Notes: generated by a model from the letters alone, not told the origin. A DNA stretch of 64,000 bases from Actinomycetota bacterium (GCA_029979265.1 JAPOHW010000015.1:19724-83723); one strand, 5' to 3'. Shown: positions 18,610 to 27,578, counted from the stretch's first letter. Program-made: numbers and translations.

Positions 18610-19338
18610 ATGGGACGACTGGACGGCAAGCACGTACTGATCACGGGCGGCGCCCGCGGCATGGGAGCAGCAGAGGCAGCCCTTTTCGTTGGCGAGGGAG
18701 CGACCGTGTGCATCGCCGACGTCCTCGACGAGGAAGGTGAAGCAACCGCCGAGGCCCTCGGTGATGCGGCCAACTACCATCACCTCGACGTTCGCAACGC
18801 CGCTGCCTGGGCCACGACGGTCGAAGGGTGTCTTGCGCGCTACGGCAAGATCGACTGTCTGCTCAACAACGCCGGCGTCTATCGGGAGGGCAACCTCGAG
18901 ACGACGACAGCGGAAGACTGGGAGTTCCAGATCGGCATCAACCAGACCGGCGTCTTGCTCGGCATGCAGGCGGTTGCGCCGTCGATGCGAGAAATGCAGC
19001 GTGGCAGCATCGTGAACATCTCGTCGATCGCAGGCTTGCGGGGTACGCCGAACTGCATCGGCTACGGCGCATCCAAGTGGGCCGTCCGGGGTATGACGAA
19101 AAGCGCCGCCAAGGAACTTGCGCCGTTCAACGTGCGGGTCAACTCGATCCACCCCGGCCTGATCGAGACCGACATGCTGCCGCTCGTCGGGCCGCCGGAG
19201 ATGTTGGGCCCGATGGTGCCGATGGGGCGAACCGCCCACGCCGACGAGGTCGCCGACACTGCGCTGTTCCTTGCCTCCGACGACTCGAAGTACACGACCG
19301 GAACCGAATTCGTCGTCGACGGTGGCTTCACTGCATGA
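18610..19338 (+). CDS. short-chain dehydrogenase/reductase
   Basis: 242 residues. Motifs are TGGARGMG near the N-terminus, NNAGV, NISSIAG and YGASK. The aspartate ending the second strand (CIADV) favours NAD(H). The C-terminus TGTEFVVDGGF is typical. The stop overlaps the start of the enoyl-CoA hydratase gene (ATGA), so the pair is likely translated together and could provide the hydratase and 3-hydroxyacyl dehydrogenase steps of one acyl-CoA pathway. Substrate not known. Confidence 0.92.
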   Translation: MGRLDGKHVLITGGARGMGAAEAALFVGEGATVCIADVLDEEGEATAEALGDAANYHHLDVRNAAAWATTVEGCLARYGKIDCLLNNAGVYREGNLETTTAEDWEFQIGINQTGVLLGMQAVAPSMREMQRGSIVNISSIAGLRGTPNCIGYGASKWAVRGMTKSAAKELAPFNVRVNSIHPGLIETDMLPLVGPPEMLGPMVPMGRTAHADEVADTALFLASDDSKYTTGTEFVVDGGFTA

Positions 19339-20165
19339 GTGAGTGGACCCGGATCCGCTACGACCGACCGGCCGAACGAGTCGCCCGCATCACCCTTGCA
19401 CGGCCCGAGGCGGCCAACGCGCAGGACTACCTCATGTTGTCCGAACTCAACGAGGCGTTCGACGAGGCCTCGCGAGACGACAACATCCGCGTCATCGTGC
19501 TCGCCGCCGACGGCAACCACTTCTCGTCGGGTCACGATCTGCGTGACGACCCGGACATGGCCGACGTCGAACCGGTCGGAACACAGTGTCACTTCGAGGC
19601 CGAGGGCGCCGAGGGCTACATGGCTCGTGAGGCCGAGATGTACGTCGGGCTGTGCTGGCGCTGGCGCAACATCCCCAAACCGACGATCGCATCGGTCCAG
19701 GGCAAGGTCATCGCCGGCGGCCTGATGCTCGTGTGGCCGATGGACATGATCGTGTGCAGCGACGACGCAACGTTCTCCGATCCGGTGGTCGCCTTCGGGG
19801 TGAACGGACACGAGTACTTCGTCCATCCCTACGAGGCCGGCCAACGCTTGGCCAAGGACATGCTTTTCACCGGCCGGTCGATCAGCGCGAGCGAGGCATT
19901 GCAGCACGGCATGGTGAACCGAGTCGTGGCACGCGAGCAGCTCGAATCGGAGACGCTTGCGCTGGCATCCCATATCGCGAAGCGGCCCATGTTCGGACTG
20001 ACCCTTGCCAAGCAGTCGGTCAACAACTCGATGGATGCGATGGGCATGTACACGTCGATCCAGTCTGCGTTCGGGCTGCACCACGTGGGGCACAACCACA
20101 ACCGTCTCGTCCACGGTTCGCTCGTCGACCCCGAGGGGGTCCACGTCATCCGCAGCGAGGCCTAG
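19335..20165 (+). CDS. enoyl-CoA hydratase/isomerase family protein
   Basis: 276 residues from ATG 19335, overlapping the SDR stop. Crotonase-fold signs are HFSSGHDLRDD (first oxyanion-hole segment) and QGKVIAGGLMLVWPMDMIVCSDDATFSDP (second). The usual catalytic glutamate positions are not obvious: the segment after the second oxyanion region reads DPVVAFGVNGHEYFVHPY. It may therefore be a different crotonase activity rather than a classical hydratase. The C-terminus is longer than in short-chain hydratases, with a His-rich stretch (HHVGHNHNR). Confidence 0.88.
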   Translation: MSEWTRIRYDRPAERVARITLARPEAANAQDYLMLSELNEAFDEASRDDNIRVIVLAADGNHFSSGHDLRDDPDMADVEPVGTQCHFEAEGAEGYMAREAEMYVGLCWRWRNIPKPTIASVQGKVIAGGLMLVWPMDMIVCSDDATFSDPVVAFGVNGHEYFVHPYEAGQRLAKDMLFTGRSISASEALQHGMVNRVVAREQLESETLALASHIAKRPMFGLTLAKQSVNNSMDAMGMYTSIQSAFGLHHVGHNHNRLVHGSLVDPEGVHVIRSEA

Positions 20166-20198
20166 CCGTCGACAGCGTCACCGGTGCCGCAACCTCGT

Positions 20199-20216
20199 CC
20201 CGACGATGGGGTCGGG
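20199..20216. terminator. weak hairpin between convergent genes
   Basis: CCCGAC (20199-20204) pairs with GTCGGG (20211-20216) around a 6-nt loop in the 57-bp gap between the enoyl-CoA hydratase and formate dehydrogenase operons. There is no T-run, so terminator activity is uncertain. Confidence 0.25.
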
Positions 20217-20222
20217 CAGCGG

Positions 20223-21116
20223 TCAGCGCGAGCGCTTGCGGGTCGGTGGGTCGAGCGGCTGTACGTACTGCCAGCCGAACCGACCCTTGACGCAGAGCAT
20301 GCCGCTCGTGACGGAGTGGTCGGCCGGCGAGGTGACCTTCACGATCGTGTCGTCCTGGGTGTGGAGCTCGAGGTTGCATCCCACACCGCAATACGAGCAC
20401 ACCGTACGGGTGATCTCCTGGTCATCGGGACGCCAGTCATCGACCGAGCGAAGGTCGTACTCGGTCTTGAATTGGATGGCGCCGGTCGGGCAGACACCGA
20501 TGCAATTGCCGCAGTAGACACAGGCCGAATCGGGCAACGTCACGTCGAACTCGGTGGAGATGCGGGCGTCGAAGCCCCGGCCGCTGACCGCGATGGCGTA
20601 GGTGTGCTGGGCATCGTCTCCACAGGCTTCGACGCACTTGTAACAGAGCACGCAGCGGTCGTAGTCGCGGATGTAGAGGTTGTCCTGGATCTTCGGCGCC
20701 TCGCCCATCTTCAACGCCGGTAGCTCGTACTGGTCGTAACGGCTGGTGTCGGAGCCGTAGTGCTCCATCCACTTCTGGAGCTCGGGTGCCTGGTCGAGTT
20801 CGACACCCGACCCGAGAAACTCGAGCACCATCTTGCGGCTGTGCCTCACCCGTTCGGAGTCGGTCTCGACGACCATGCCGTCTTCGACTGCGCGAGCGCA
20901 TGAGGGCACCAGGGCCCGCTGACCCTCGACTTCCACGACGCAGACACGGCACACGTTCACCGGCGTCAGATTCTCCGCCCAGCACAGGGTCGGCGTGTCG
21001 ATGTCGACCGACTCGCAGGCCTTGTGGATCGAGGTGCCCGCCGGGACCTCGACGGTCGAGCCGTCGATGGTGAGCGACACGGTGGTCTCGACGGTGGGCT
21101 CGAAGGTCGCAGTCAC
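20223..21116 (-). CDS. formate dehydrogenase Fe-S subunit carrying the displaced N-terminal [4Fe-4S] domain of the catalytic chain
   Basis: 297 residues from GTG 21116, overlapping the NuoEF-like stop (GTGA). Residues 13-75 form a NuoG/HoxU-type [2Fe-2S] domain (Cys 45, 56, 59, 73). Two ferredoxin [4Fe-4S] motifs follow (CVLCYKCVEAC, 155-165, and CVYCGNCIGVC, 199-209). The last 60 residues are not part of a normal HoxU: CSYCGVGC (240-247) and LCVKGRFGWQ (275 onward) are the N-terminal [4Fe-4S] domain of molybdopterin oxidoreductases, which precedes the Mo domain in normal formate dehydrogenase alpha chains. The Mo domain is encoded by the separate gene at 22895-24844. The subunit should wire the Mo centre to the NAD-reducing module. 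Confidence 0.92.
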   Translation of the reverse strand: MTATFEPTVETTVSLTIDGSTVEVPAGTSIHKACESVDIDTPTLCWAENLTPVNVCRVCVVEVEGQRALVPSCARAVEDGMVVETDSERVRHSRKMVLEFLGSGVELDQAPELQKWMEHYGSDTSRYDQYELPALKMGEAPKIQDNLYIRDYDRCVLCYKCVEACGDDAQHTYAIAVSGRGFDARISTEFDVTLPDSACVYCGNCIGVCPTGAIQFKTEYDLRSVDDWRPDDQEITRTVCSYCGVGCNLELHTQDDTIVKVTSPADHSVTSGMLCVKGRFGWQYVQPLDPPTRKRSR

Positions 21117-22885
21117 GACGGCACCCCCGGGACGAGACCGAGCTCGATAGCAGAGTTGATCGCATTGGTGGCCGTATGGCCGAAGCCACAGATCGAGGCA
21201 TCGACCATCACCTGGGAGATGTCGTCGACGAGCTGGCGCCGTTCGGGGGTGAGCGATCCCTTCTGTTGCAGTACGACCATCGTTTCGTGCTGCCGCACGC
21301 ACCCGACACGGCAGGGAACGCACTGGCCGCACGACTCGTCTCGAAAGAACTGCGCGATGCGCACGAGGACCTCGACCATGTCGATCTCGTCGGTGAACGC
21401 CATGACCACACCCGAGCCGAGGGTGGTGCCTCGCTCGCGTGCGTCCTCGAGGGTGATCGGCATGTCGAGGTACGAACCGTCGATGAAGGACCCCGCAGCA
21501 CCGCCCATCAGCACGGCCCGGAGCTTGCCCGAACCGGTGAGACCGCCGGCCAATTCGAGTACCTCGCCCAGCGTCGTGCCGAACTCGACTTCGTAGACGC
21601 CGGGCCGAGCAACCCGACCGCTCAGGCACAGCAGCTTGGTGCCGGGTGAGCGTTCGGTCCCCCGGCTTCGATAGCCGTCGGCGCCGATCTGCACGATGTC
21701 GAGCACGTTGAGCAATGTCTCGGGGTTGTTGATCGCCGTCGGCTCCTGGAACAGGCCGTGCGTGGTCGGGAACGGCGGCTTGCTGCGTGGCTCACCTCGG
21801 AAGCCCTCGAGCGATGCGAACAGGGCGGTTTCCTCGCCACAGATGTAGGCGCCGGCTCCCCGCCGGATCTCGATGGTGAAGCGACGCCCAGACCCCGCAG
21901 CATCGTCACCGAGGAGCCCGGCATCGAGGGCCTGGTTGATCGCGTTCTGCAATCTCGCAGTGGCCAGCGGATACTCCCCACGGATGTAGATCCAGCCGTT
22001 CTCGGCGCCGGTTGCGAAGCCGGCGATGGTGAGGGCCTCGACGACGGCGAACGGATCGTTCTCCATGACAACGCGGTCCTTGAACGTGCCCGGTTCGGAC
22101 TCGTCGCAGTTGGCGACGACGTGCTTCGGGCGGCCCTGCTCGGCGGCAACGGCTCGCCATTTGATCCCGGTGGGGAACGCCGCCCCACCACGTCCGGACA
22201 GGCCCGAGTCGGCAACCGCGTCACACACTGCGTCGGGCCCCATCGCGATCGCTGCGGCGAGCGCCGCATAACCACCGTGCTCGCGATACGAGGCAAGCGA
22301 CGTCGGATCGACCACACCGACTCGGTGCAACAGACGAAGCGAATCGTCCCCTCGTTGGTGGAACAGTTCGTAAGGCCGTTCATCGGCGTCCACCCGGTCG
22401 GGGCCACCGACGCCCTGCACGAATTCGGCGACCTCCCCGGTGCGGTGGTCGGCTCGCTCGCACTGGCCGAGGCAGGGAGACTCGTGAACGTCGACGCCTT
22501 GCGCACGCAGTTCGGCGATCCGGTCCCCGGAGCCGGCGATCTGACACGCCGCATCGACACACACGTGGGTGACATCACCGACCCGCTTCGGTTCGTCGGT
22601 GCGAAACAGGTCGTAGAACGTGGCGACGCCGAAGGCCTCGGCCGGCGGGACCTGCAGCGTCTCGCACACGTGATTGAGGCCACCCGGGCTGATCCAACCC
22701 TTGGCGTTCTGGAGGGCGTGGAGCGCAGGCAACAGGAGATGCCGATGACCGTGCCGTTTCGACGTGCCGGCTCGAACGAGTCGCTCGCCCTCGCGAACGA
22801 TGACGAAACGACCTCCGAGGGCGGCGTCGACTGCGGCGATCTCGACGTCGTCCGCCGTCTCGTCGGAGATGTACAGGTCAGCCAT
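21113..22885 (-). CDS. NuoE-NuoF fusion, NAD-reducing subunit of formate dehydrogenase
   Basis: 590 residues. Residues about 20-170 are a NuoE/FdsG-type thioredoxin-like domain with 2Fe-2S cysteines CVDAAC and PCLGQC. Residues about 200-590 are NuoF/FdsB-like: SGRGGAAFPTG (FMN/NADH site), CDESEPGTFKDR, RRGAGAYICGEETAL, and the [4Fe-4S] motif SCGQCVPCR with a further Cys in SICGFG. It carries the FMN that reduces NAD+. The ATG is 9 nt after the stop of the catalytic gene and its stop overlaps the next start, so the three genes form one operon. In many fds operons these two domains are separate genes; here they are fused. Confidence 0.94.
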   Translation of the reverse strand: MADLYISDETADDVEIAAVDAALGGRFVIVREGERLVRAGTSKRHGHRHLLLPALHALQNAKGWISPGGLNHVCETLQVPPAEAFGVATFYDLFRTDEPKRVGDVTHVCVDAACQIAGSGDRIAELRAQGVDVHESPCLGQCERADHRTGEVAEFVQGVGGPDRVDADERPYELFHQRGDDSLRLLHRVGVVDPTSLASYREHGGYAALAAAIAMGPDAVCDAVADSGLSGRGGAAFPTGIKWRAVAAEQGRPKHVVANCDESEPGTFKDRVVMENDPFAVVEALTIAGFATGAENGWIYIRGEYPLATARLQNAINQALDAGLLGDDAAGSGRRFTIEIRRGAGAYICGEETALFASLEGFRGEPRSKPPFPTTHGLFQEPTAINNPETLLNVLDIVQIGADGYRSRGTERSPGTKLLCLSGRVARPGVYEVEFGTTLGEVLELAGGLTGSGKLRAVLMGGAAGSFIDGSYLDMPITLEDARERGTTLGSGVVMAFTDEIDMVEVLVRIAQFFRDESCGQCVPCRVGCVRQHETMVVLQQKGSLTPERRQLVDDISQVMVDASICGFGHTATNAINSAIELGLVPGVPS

Positions 22886-22894
22886 TGGTCGCCG

Positions 22895-24844
22895 TCACTC
22901 CCGACCTGCCGCCGCGAGCTTTTCGACACGAATCGCCGCAGCTTTGAACTCGGCGGTCCCGGAGTCGCGATCCCACTCATCGTTGGTGATGGTGTTGATG
23001 TCGACGAGGTCCGGGAAGTGGAACGTGGTGAAGGTGAGACCGATCGGGATGTCGGGCTGCACCCGCACTCCCATCTCGACCGACCCGCGCGGCGAGGACA
23101 CGAGCACCCGTTCACCGTCCTCGATGCCGAGGCCGGCGGCATCGACCGGGTTCATGTCGAGTTCGTCACCGGTGCGGATCGGACTCTCGAAGCCGCTGGA
23201 CTGCACCCCGGTGTTGTACGAGTCGAGTGCGCGCCCCGTGGTGAGGCGCAGCGGGAACTCGTCGCTGAGGTGTTCCTTCGGGCCTTCGTGATGGGTGAGC
23301 GAGAAGGGAGAGGGATCGCGACCTCCGAGGTCGTCGTCCCACAGCCACCCATGCAGGTAGGGCGAACCGGGATGATCGTCGGTGGGGCACGGCCATTGCA
23401 GCCCACCTTCGGCCTCCAGACGGCCGTAACTCATACCGGCGTGCATGGGCGACAGCGACCGCAGCTCGTCCCAGAGGTCCTCTGGGGTCGGGTTGCCCCA
23501 CTCGACCCCCATACGCCGTGCGAGATCGCCGATGATCTCGTGGTCGTGGCGGCACTCGCCGGGTGGAGTGACCGCAGCGCGCACCCGTTGCACGCGGCGC
23601 TCTGAGGACGTGACCGTGCCGTCGCACTCGGCCCAGCCAACCGACGACGGCAGCACGACGTCGGCGAGTTCGGCGGTTCGGGTCATGAAGATGTCTTGGA
23701 CGACGAGCATGTCGAGGCCCTCGAGCAGCGTCCGGGCGTGCTCGGAGTCGGCCTCGCTGTCGGCCGGATTTTCGCCGATGCAGTACGCAGCCTTGATGGT
23801 TCCCTCGCCCATCGCCTCGAACATCAGCGTGAGGTGACGGCCATTCACCGGGTTGAGTTCCATCCCGTAGACGGCCTCGAACTTCGCCCGATGCTCGTCG
23901 TTGGTGATGTCCTGGAAGCCGGGAAGTTTGTTGGGCAGTGCGCCCATGTCGCCGCCGCCCTGCACGTTGTTCTGCCCGCGCAGCGGTACGAGACCCGATC
24001 CCCAGCGCCCGATGTGACCGGTGAGCAAGGCGAGGTTGCACAGCGACTTGACGTTGTCGACACCGTTGTGGTGTTCGGTGATACCGAGCGTCCACAGGAT
24101 CTGCGCCCTGTCGGCGGTTGCGTACGCGTGGGCAGCTTCGCGAATGGCCTCGGCAGGAACGCCGGTGATTTCCTCGGCATAGGCGAGGGTGTATGGCTCG
24201 ACATGTGCCCGGTACTCGTCGAATCCCCGCGACGAATGGGCGATGAAAGCCTTGTTGTGGAGGTCGGCTGCGATGATCTCGCGGCCCATGGCGTTGGCCA
24301 TCGCAACGTCGGTGCCTACGTCGAGGCCAAGCCACACATCGGCGAACTTTGCTGACGATGTCCGACGGGGATCGACGGCGTACATCGTCGCTCCGTTGTC
24401 GAGTCCCTTCAGCACATGGTGGAAGTAGATGGGATGCGCCTCACGGGCGTTGGAGCCCCACAGCAAGATGACGTCGGTCTCCTCGACCTCGCGGTACGAG
24501 GAGGTGCCGCCACCCGCTCCGAACACTGCCGCCAGACCGACGACACTTGGCGCGTGTCAAGTTCGATTACAGGAGTCGATGTTGTTCGTACCGAGCGCCA
24601 TGCGGGCGAACTTCTGCGCCGCGTAGTTCATCTCGTTGGTGCTCTTCGAGCAGCTGAAGACGGCGAAACCTTCCGGGCCGAGGTCGGCCTTGACCGCGGC
24701 GAACCCGTCGGCCGCCCGGCTCAGTGCCTCGTCCCACGTCGCATTTCGCAAGACGCCGTTGTCGCGCACCATCGGGGTGGTCAATCGGGGAAGCGGATCG
24801 CTGAACTTCTTGGCTTTTCGACGAGCGCTGTGTGCAGATCCCAC
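22895..24844 (-). CDS. fdhA: formate dehydrogenase catalytic (molybdopterin) subunit, probable selenoprotein with in-frame UGA
   Basis: About 649 residues including one UGA codon at 24559-24557 (residue 96). The peptide around it is DSCNRT-UGA-HAPSVVGL, exactly where formate dehydrogenases have the Sec or Cys that ligates Mo/W, followed by the conserved His. Both sides are in the same frame, so this is one gene read through by selenocysteine insertion rather than a frameshift. Downstream motifs are LLWGSNAREAHP, GENPADSEAD and a C-terminal MPT-binding domain (LTTGRALDSYNTG). The normal N-terminal CxxCx3C domain is missing; it is at the end of the gene at 20223. The start is GTG 24844, 8 nt from a TACCGT -10 element; TTG 24874 would overlap the operator. 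Function: formate to CO2 with NAD+. Confidence 0.88.
24530..24559 (-). promoter_or_regulatory. Sec UGA codon with possible SECIS-like hairpin
   Basis: After the UGA (24559-24557), CGCCA (24552-24548) can pair with UGGCG (24534-24530) across a 13-nt loop containing GUCGUCGGUC. Bacterial SECIS elements are short hairpins just 3' of the UGA with a GU in the apical loop, so position and size are compatible. The fold was made by eye only. Confidence 0.4.
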
Positions 24845-24852
24845 AATCCGGA

Positions 24853-24858
24853 ACGGTA
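24853..24858 (-). promoter_or_regulatory. -10 element (TACCGT) of the formate dehydrogenase operon
   Basis: TACCGT lies 8 nt before GTG 24844 and overlaps the IclR-type palindrome at 24856-24872, which would allow direct repression. Confidence 0.5.
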
Positions 24859-24872
24859 CCGCATCGTGGAAC
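24856..24872. promoter_or_regulatory. IclR-type operator, site D (formate dehydrogenase)
   Basis: GTACCGCATCGTGGAAC matches the window consensus GTTCC-GYATCRT-GGAAC with one mismatch. It overlaps the -10 element of the formate dehydrogenase operon. Confidence 0.7.
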
Positions 24873-25007
24873 AAGAGGGAACGGTTCGGCGGGGGTTGGT
24901 CGGCGACGAACTCACCGATCCGGCCTCACTCGGTGCGCTCCACGTGAGGCGCAACGAACGCCAAGCCGGATCGCGCGAAGTCGACCCCGGGTGAGCCGGG
25001 CAGCCGG

Positions 25008-25013
25008 TACGGT
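25008..25013 (+). promoter_or_regulatory. -10 element (TACGGT), leaderless start
   Basis: TACGGT is 8 nt before the proS ATG at 25022. Confidence 0.5.
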
Positions 25014-25021
25014 TGCAGCCC

Positions 25022-26728
25022 ATGCGCTGGTCACGTTTCCACACCCCCACGCTGCGCGATGCGCCGGCCGATGCCGAGGCCACCAGCCACAAGCTGCTGG
25101 TTCGCGGCGGCTTCATGCGCCAACTCCACGCCGGGCACTACTCGATGCTGCCGCTCGGCTGGCGGGTCTTCCGCAAGATCGAGAACATCATCCGTGAAGA
25201 AATGGACGCCATCGGTGGCCAGGAGTTCCAGTTGCCGACCCTGCACCCGGCATCGCTGTGGGAGAAGTCGGGGCGTCTCGAGATCATGGGTGACGAGATG
25301 TTTCGGCTCACCGATCGCAAGGGTGCACCGAACGTCCTCGGGGTGACCGAGGAAGAGGTCTTTGCGCTGCTCGCCACCGAGATCACCTCGTACAAAGCAC
25401 TTCCGCAGATCTGGTATCAGATCCACACAAAATTCCGAGACGAGCCGCGCCCGAAGAGCGGCCTGCTTCGCGTGCGCGAGTTCACCATGAAAGACGCGTA
25501 TTCGATGGATCTCGACCAGGCCGGTCTCGACACATCGTTCGACCTCCACCACGGCGCCTACATGAAGATCTTCGGTCGGATGCATCTGCCGGCGGTCCCG
25601 GTCGATGCGAGTTCCGGTGCGATGGGTGGCACCGGCTCGACCGAGTTCATGGTCCCGTCCCCCGCCGGTGAGGACGACGTCGTGATCTGTCCGCGCTGTC
25701 ACTATGCGGCCAACATCGAGCGGGCCACGTCTGCACTGCCCGACCTGACCGATCGCGACATCGACGCGCTCGACCGCTTCCCCACCCCGGGTGTTCGCAC
25801 GATCACGGCACTCGAGGAGGTTGAGGGTGGCGCACCGGCGCAGCACCAGATCAAGACGATGGTGATGGTGCTCGACGGCCTCGTCACGCTCGCCCTCGTT
25901 CGGGGCGACCATCAACTCAATCTTCAGAAATTGCAGGACGCCACCGGAGCGATCGACCTCCGCCCGGCGACCCCTGAGGAGGCCCACGACACGCTCGGCG
26001 CCATGCCCGGTTCGCTCGGTGCAGTCGGCGTCGAAGGCTTGCGGATCGTGGCCGACCACGCACTGCACGGGCGAACCGGCCTTGCCACCGGCGCCAACGA
26101 GGACGACTGGCACTACACCGGCGTTTCCGTCGAGCGCGACATCGCAGTCGACGAGTGGGCCGACCTCCGCGAGGTGAGCGCAGGCGAGGCGTGTCCCTCC
26201 TGCGGTGACCCCATCGAGATCGTGCGCTGCATCGAGGCCGGCCACATCTTCAAGCTGGGCACGAAGTACAGCGAGGCGATGGGAGCGAAGGTGCTCGATC
26301 CCGACGGGAACCAGCAGCCGATCGTCATGGGGAGCTACGGCATCGGAGTCGAACGGGCCATGGCCACCGTCGTCGAAACGTTCCACGACGACAACGGCAT
26401 CATCTGGCCCACCTCGATCGCGCCGTTCGAGGTGGTCATCACCATCGTGGCGATGAAGGACGATGCCTCGGTCGCCGGCGCAGAAGCGCTCTACGACGAC
26501 CTCGCGGCACGCGGTGTCGACGTGTTGCTCGACGACCGCGACGCCCGCGCCGGTGTCAAGTTCGCCGATGCCGAACTCATCGGCATCCCCCATCGGGTCA
26601 CGTTCGGCCCGAAGGCCTTCGCCGACGGTGAGGTCGAATACACACCACGGGCCACCGGGGAGACCGAGAGGGTACCGGTCGACGGGATTGCCGATCGGTT
26701 GGTCGACACCATCGACGCTGCCCGCTGA
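25022..26728 (+). CDS. proS: prolyl-tRNA synthetase
   Basis: 568 residues, bacterial-type ProRS. The class II catalytic core starts with the motif 1 region (GHYSMLPLGWRVFRKIENIIREEM) and motif 2 (FRDEPRPKSGLLRVREFTMKDAYSMD). The editing insertion domain of the YbaK type follows at about 225-390. Motif 3 is GSYGIGVERAMATVVE and the C-terminal anticodon-binding domain ends the protein. It charges tRNA-Pro with proline. It is divergent from the formate dehydrogenase operon and has its own leaderless promoter. Confidence 0.97.
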   Translation: MRWSRFHTPTLRDAPADAEATSHKLLVRGGFMRQLHAGHYSMLPLGWRVFRKIENIIREEMDAIGGQEFQLPTLHPASLWEKSGRLEIMGDEMFRLTDRKGAPNVLGVTEEEVFALLATEITSYKALPQIWYQIHTKFRDEPRPKSGLLRVREFTMKDAYSMDLDQAGLDTSFDLHHGAYMKIFGRMHLPAVPVDASSGAMGGTGSTEFMVPSPAGEDDVVICPRCHYAANIERATSALPDLTDRDIDALDRFPTPGVRTITALEEVEGGAPAQHQIKTMVMVLDGLVTLALVRGDHQLNLQKLQDATGAIDLRPATPEEAHDTLGAMPGSLGAVGVEGLRIVADHALHGRTGLATGANEDDWHYTGVSVERDIAVDEWADLREVSAGEACPSCGDPIEIVRCIEAGHIFKLGTKYSEAMGAKVLDPDGNQQPIVMGSYGIGVERAMATVVETFHDDNGIIWPTSIAPFEVVITIVAMKDDASVAGAEALYDDLAARGVDVLLDDRDARAGVKFADAELIGIPHRVTFGPKAFADGEVEYTPRATGETERVPVDGIADRLVDTIDAAR

Positions 26729-26786
26729 GCGCTGCGTTCGGGGGGCGAACGCTGCCAGTGCCGACCACATCCCGGCGTTGGGGTCC

Positions 26787-26803
26787 GTTCCGCATCATGG
26801 AAC
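26787..26803. promoter_or_regulatory. IclR-type operator, site A (autoregulatory)
   Basis: GTTCCGCATCATGGAAC, a 17-bp palindrome with perfect GTTCC/GGAAC arms, ends 15 bp before the -10 element of the iclR gene and covers its -35 region. A degenerate half-site (GTTCCCACGATTCGG) follows at 26804-26818. Confidence 0.75.
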
Positions 26804-26818
26804 GTTCCCACGATTCGG

Positions 26819-26824
26819 TAATGT
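26819..26824 (+). promoter_or_regulatory. -10 element (TAATGT), leaderless start
   Basis: TAATGT is 7 nt before the ATG at 26832. Confidence 0.5.
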
Positions 26825-26831
26825 GACAGCC

Positions 26832-27575
26832 ATGGCCGTGCAGTCGATCGAGCGAGCATTCGCCCTCCTCCGGGCGCTGGCGACTGCCCCTTACGGCGTG
26901 ACAGAACTCGCCGATCAGGTCGACCTTCCGAAGTCGACGGTTGCCCGTCTGCTGAGTGCCCTCGAGTTCGAGGGTGTCGTCACCCAGGACGAACTGGGCG
27001 GCGAGTATCGCCTCGGTGACGGGCTGCTCGACATCGCCGGTGCGGCGCAGCCGGGCCGCAACCTCATCGCAACCGTCCGCCCCTACCTGCTCGAATTGAG
27101 CGAAGAGATCGGCGAGGCAGCCGGACTCGGCATCGCGCAGCATCGCGATGTCTACTACCTCGACCACGCCGTCCCCGAGACCGACGTCATGGTCCGTGAT
27201 TGGACCGGCGAGTCGTTACCGATGCACTCGGTGCCGTCGGGTATGGCGATCCTTGCCCACATGTCCGAAGCCGCCCTCGAGGCCTACCTCTCCAAGCCCC
27301 CCGAACAGCTCACGCCCAACACCCTGATCGACCCCGACGCCATTCGCGAGCGCCTCGACGCGATCCGCCAGCTCGGGTACGCGTGGGGCTTCGAGGAGGG
27401 TGTCGACGGCATCAACTCGCTGGCTGCGCCGATCATCGGTCCCGACGGTCTGGCCGTCGCTGCGATCCATGTCCACGGTCCGGCGTACCGCTTCCCCAAC
27501 CCCGATCGGACCCACGATCTCGGGAGCCGCCTCATCGAGGCAGCGGACGGCGTCGCCTCCCAGCTGCACGACTGA
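26832..27575 (+). CDS. IclR-family transcriptional regulator
   Basis: 247 residues. The N-terminal winged helix (about 2-65) includes YGVTELADQVDLPKSTVARLL and the wing GEYRLGDGLL. The C-terminal effector domain (about 75-245) has the GAF-like IclR fold, with LPMHSVPSGMAILAH and a GVDGINSLAAPI segment. A 17-bp palindrome typical in size for IclR sites lies at 26787-26803, just upstream, and four related sites lie at one-carbon genes elsewhere in the window. I infer that this protein regulates itself and those genes. The neighbouring convergent lig-type genes are an alternative target, but no copy of the palindrome is visible there. Confidence 0.93.
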   Translation: MAVQSIERAFALLRALATAPYGVTELADQVDLPKSTVARLLSALEFEGVVTQDELGGEYRLGDGLLDIAGAAQPGRNLIATVRPYLLELSEEIGEAAGLGIAQHRDVYYLDHAVPETDVMVRDWTGESLPMHSVPSGMAILAHMSEAALEAYLSKPPEQLTPNTLIDPDAIRERLDAIRQLGYAWGFEEGVDGINSLAAPIIGPDGLAVAAIHVHGPAYRFPNPDRTHDLGSRLIEAADGVASQLHD

Positions 27576-27578
27576 CGC

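Noticed and set aside
24557..24874. Separate small ORF or frameshifted pseudogene at the 5' end of formate dehydrogenase
   Set aside because: It is in the same frame as the downstream ORF and the stop is a UGA exactly at the Sec position, so read-through is the simpler explanation.
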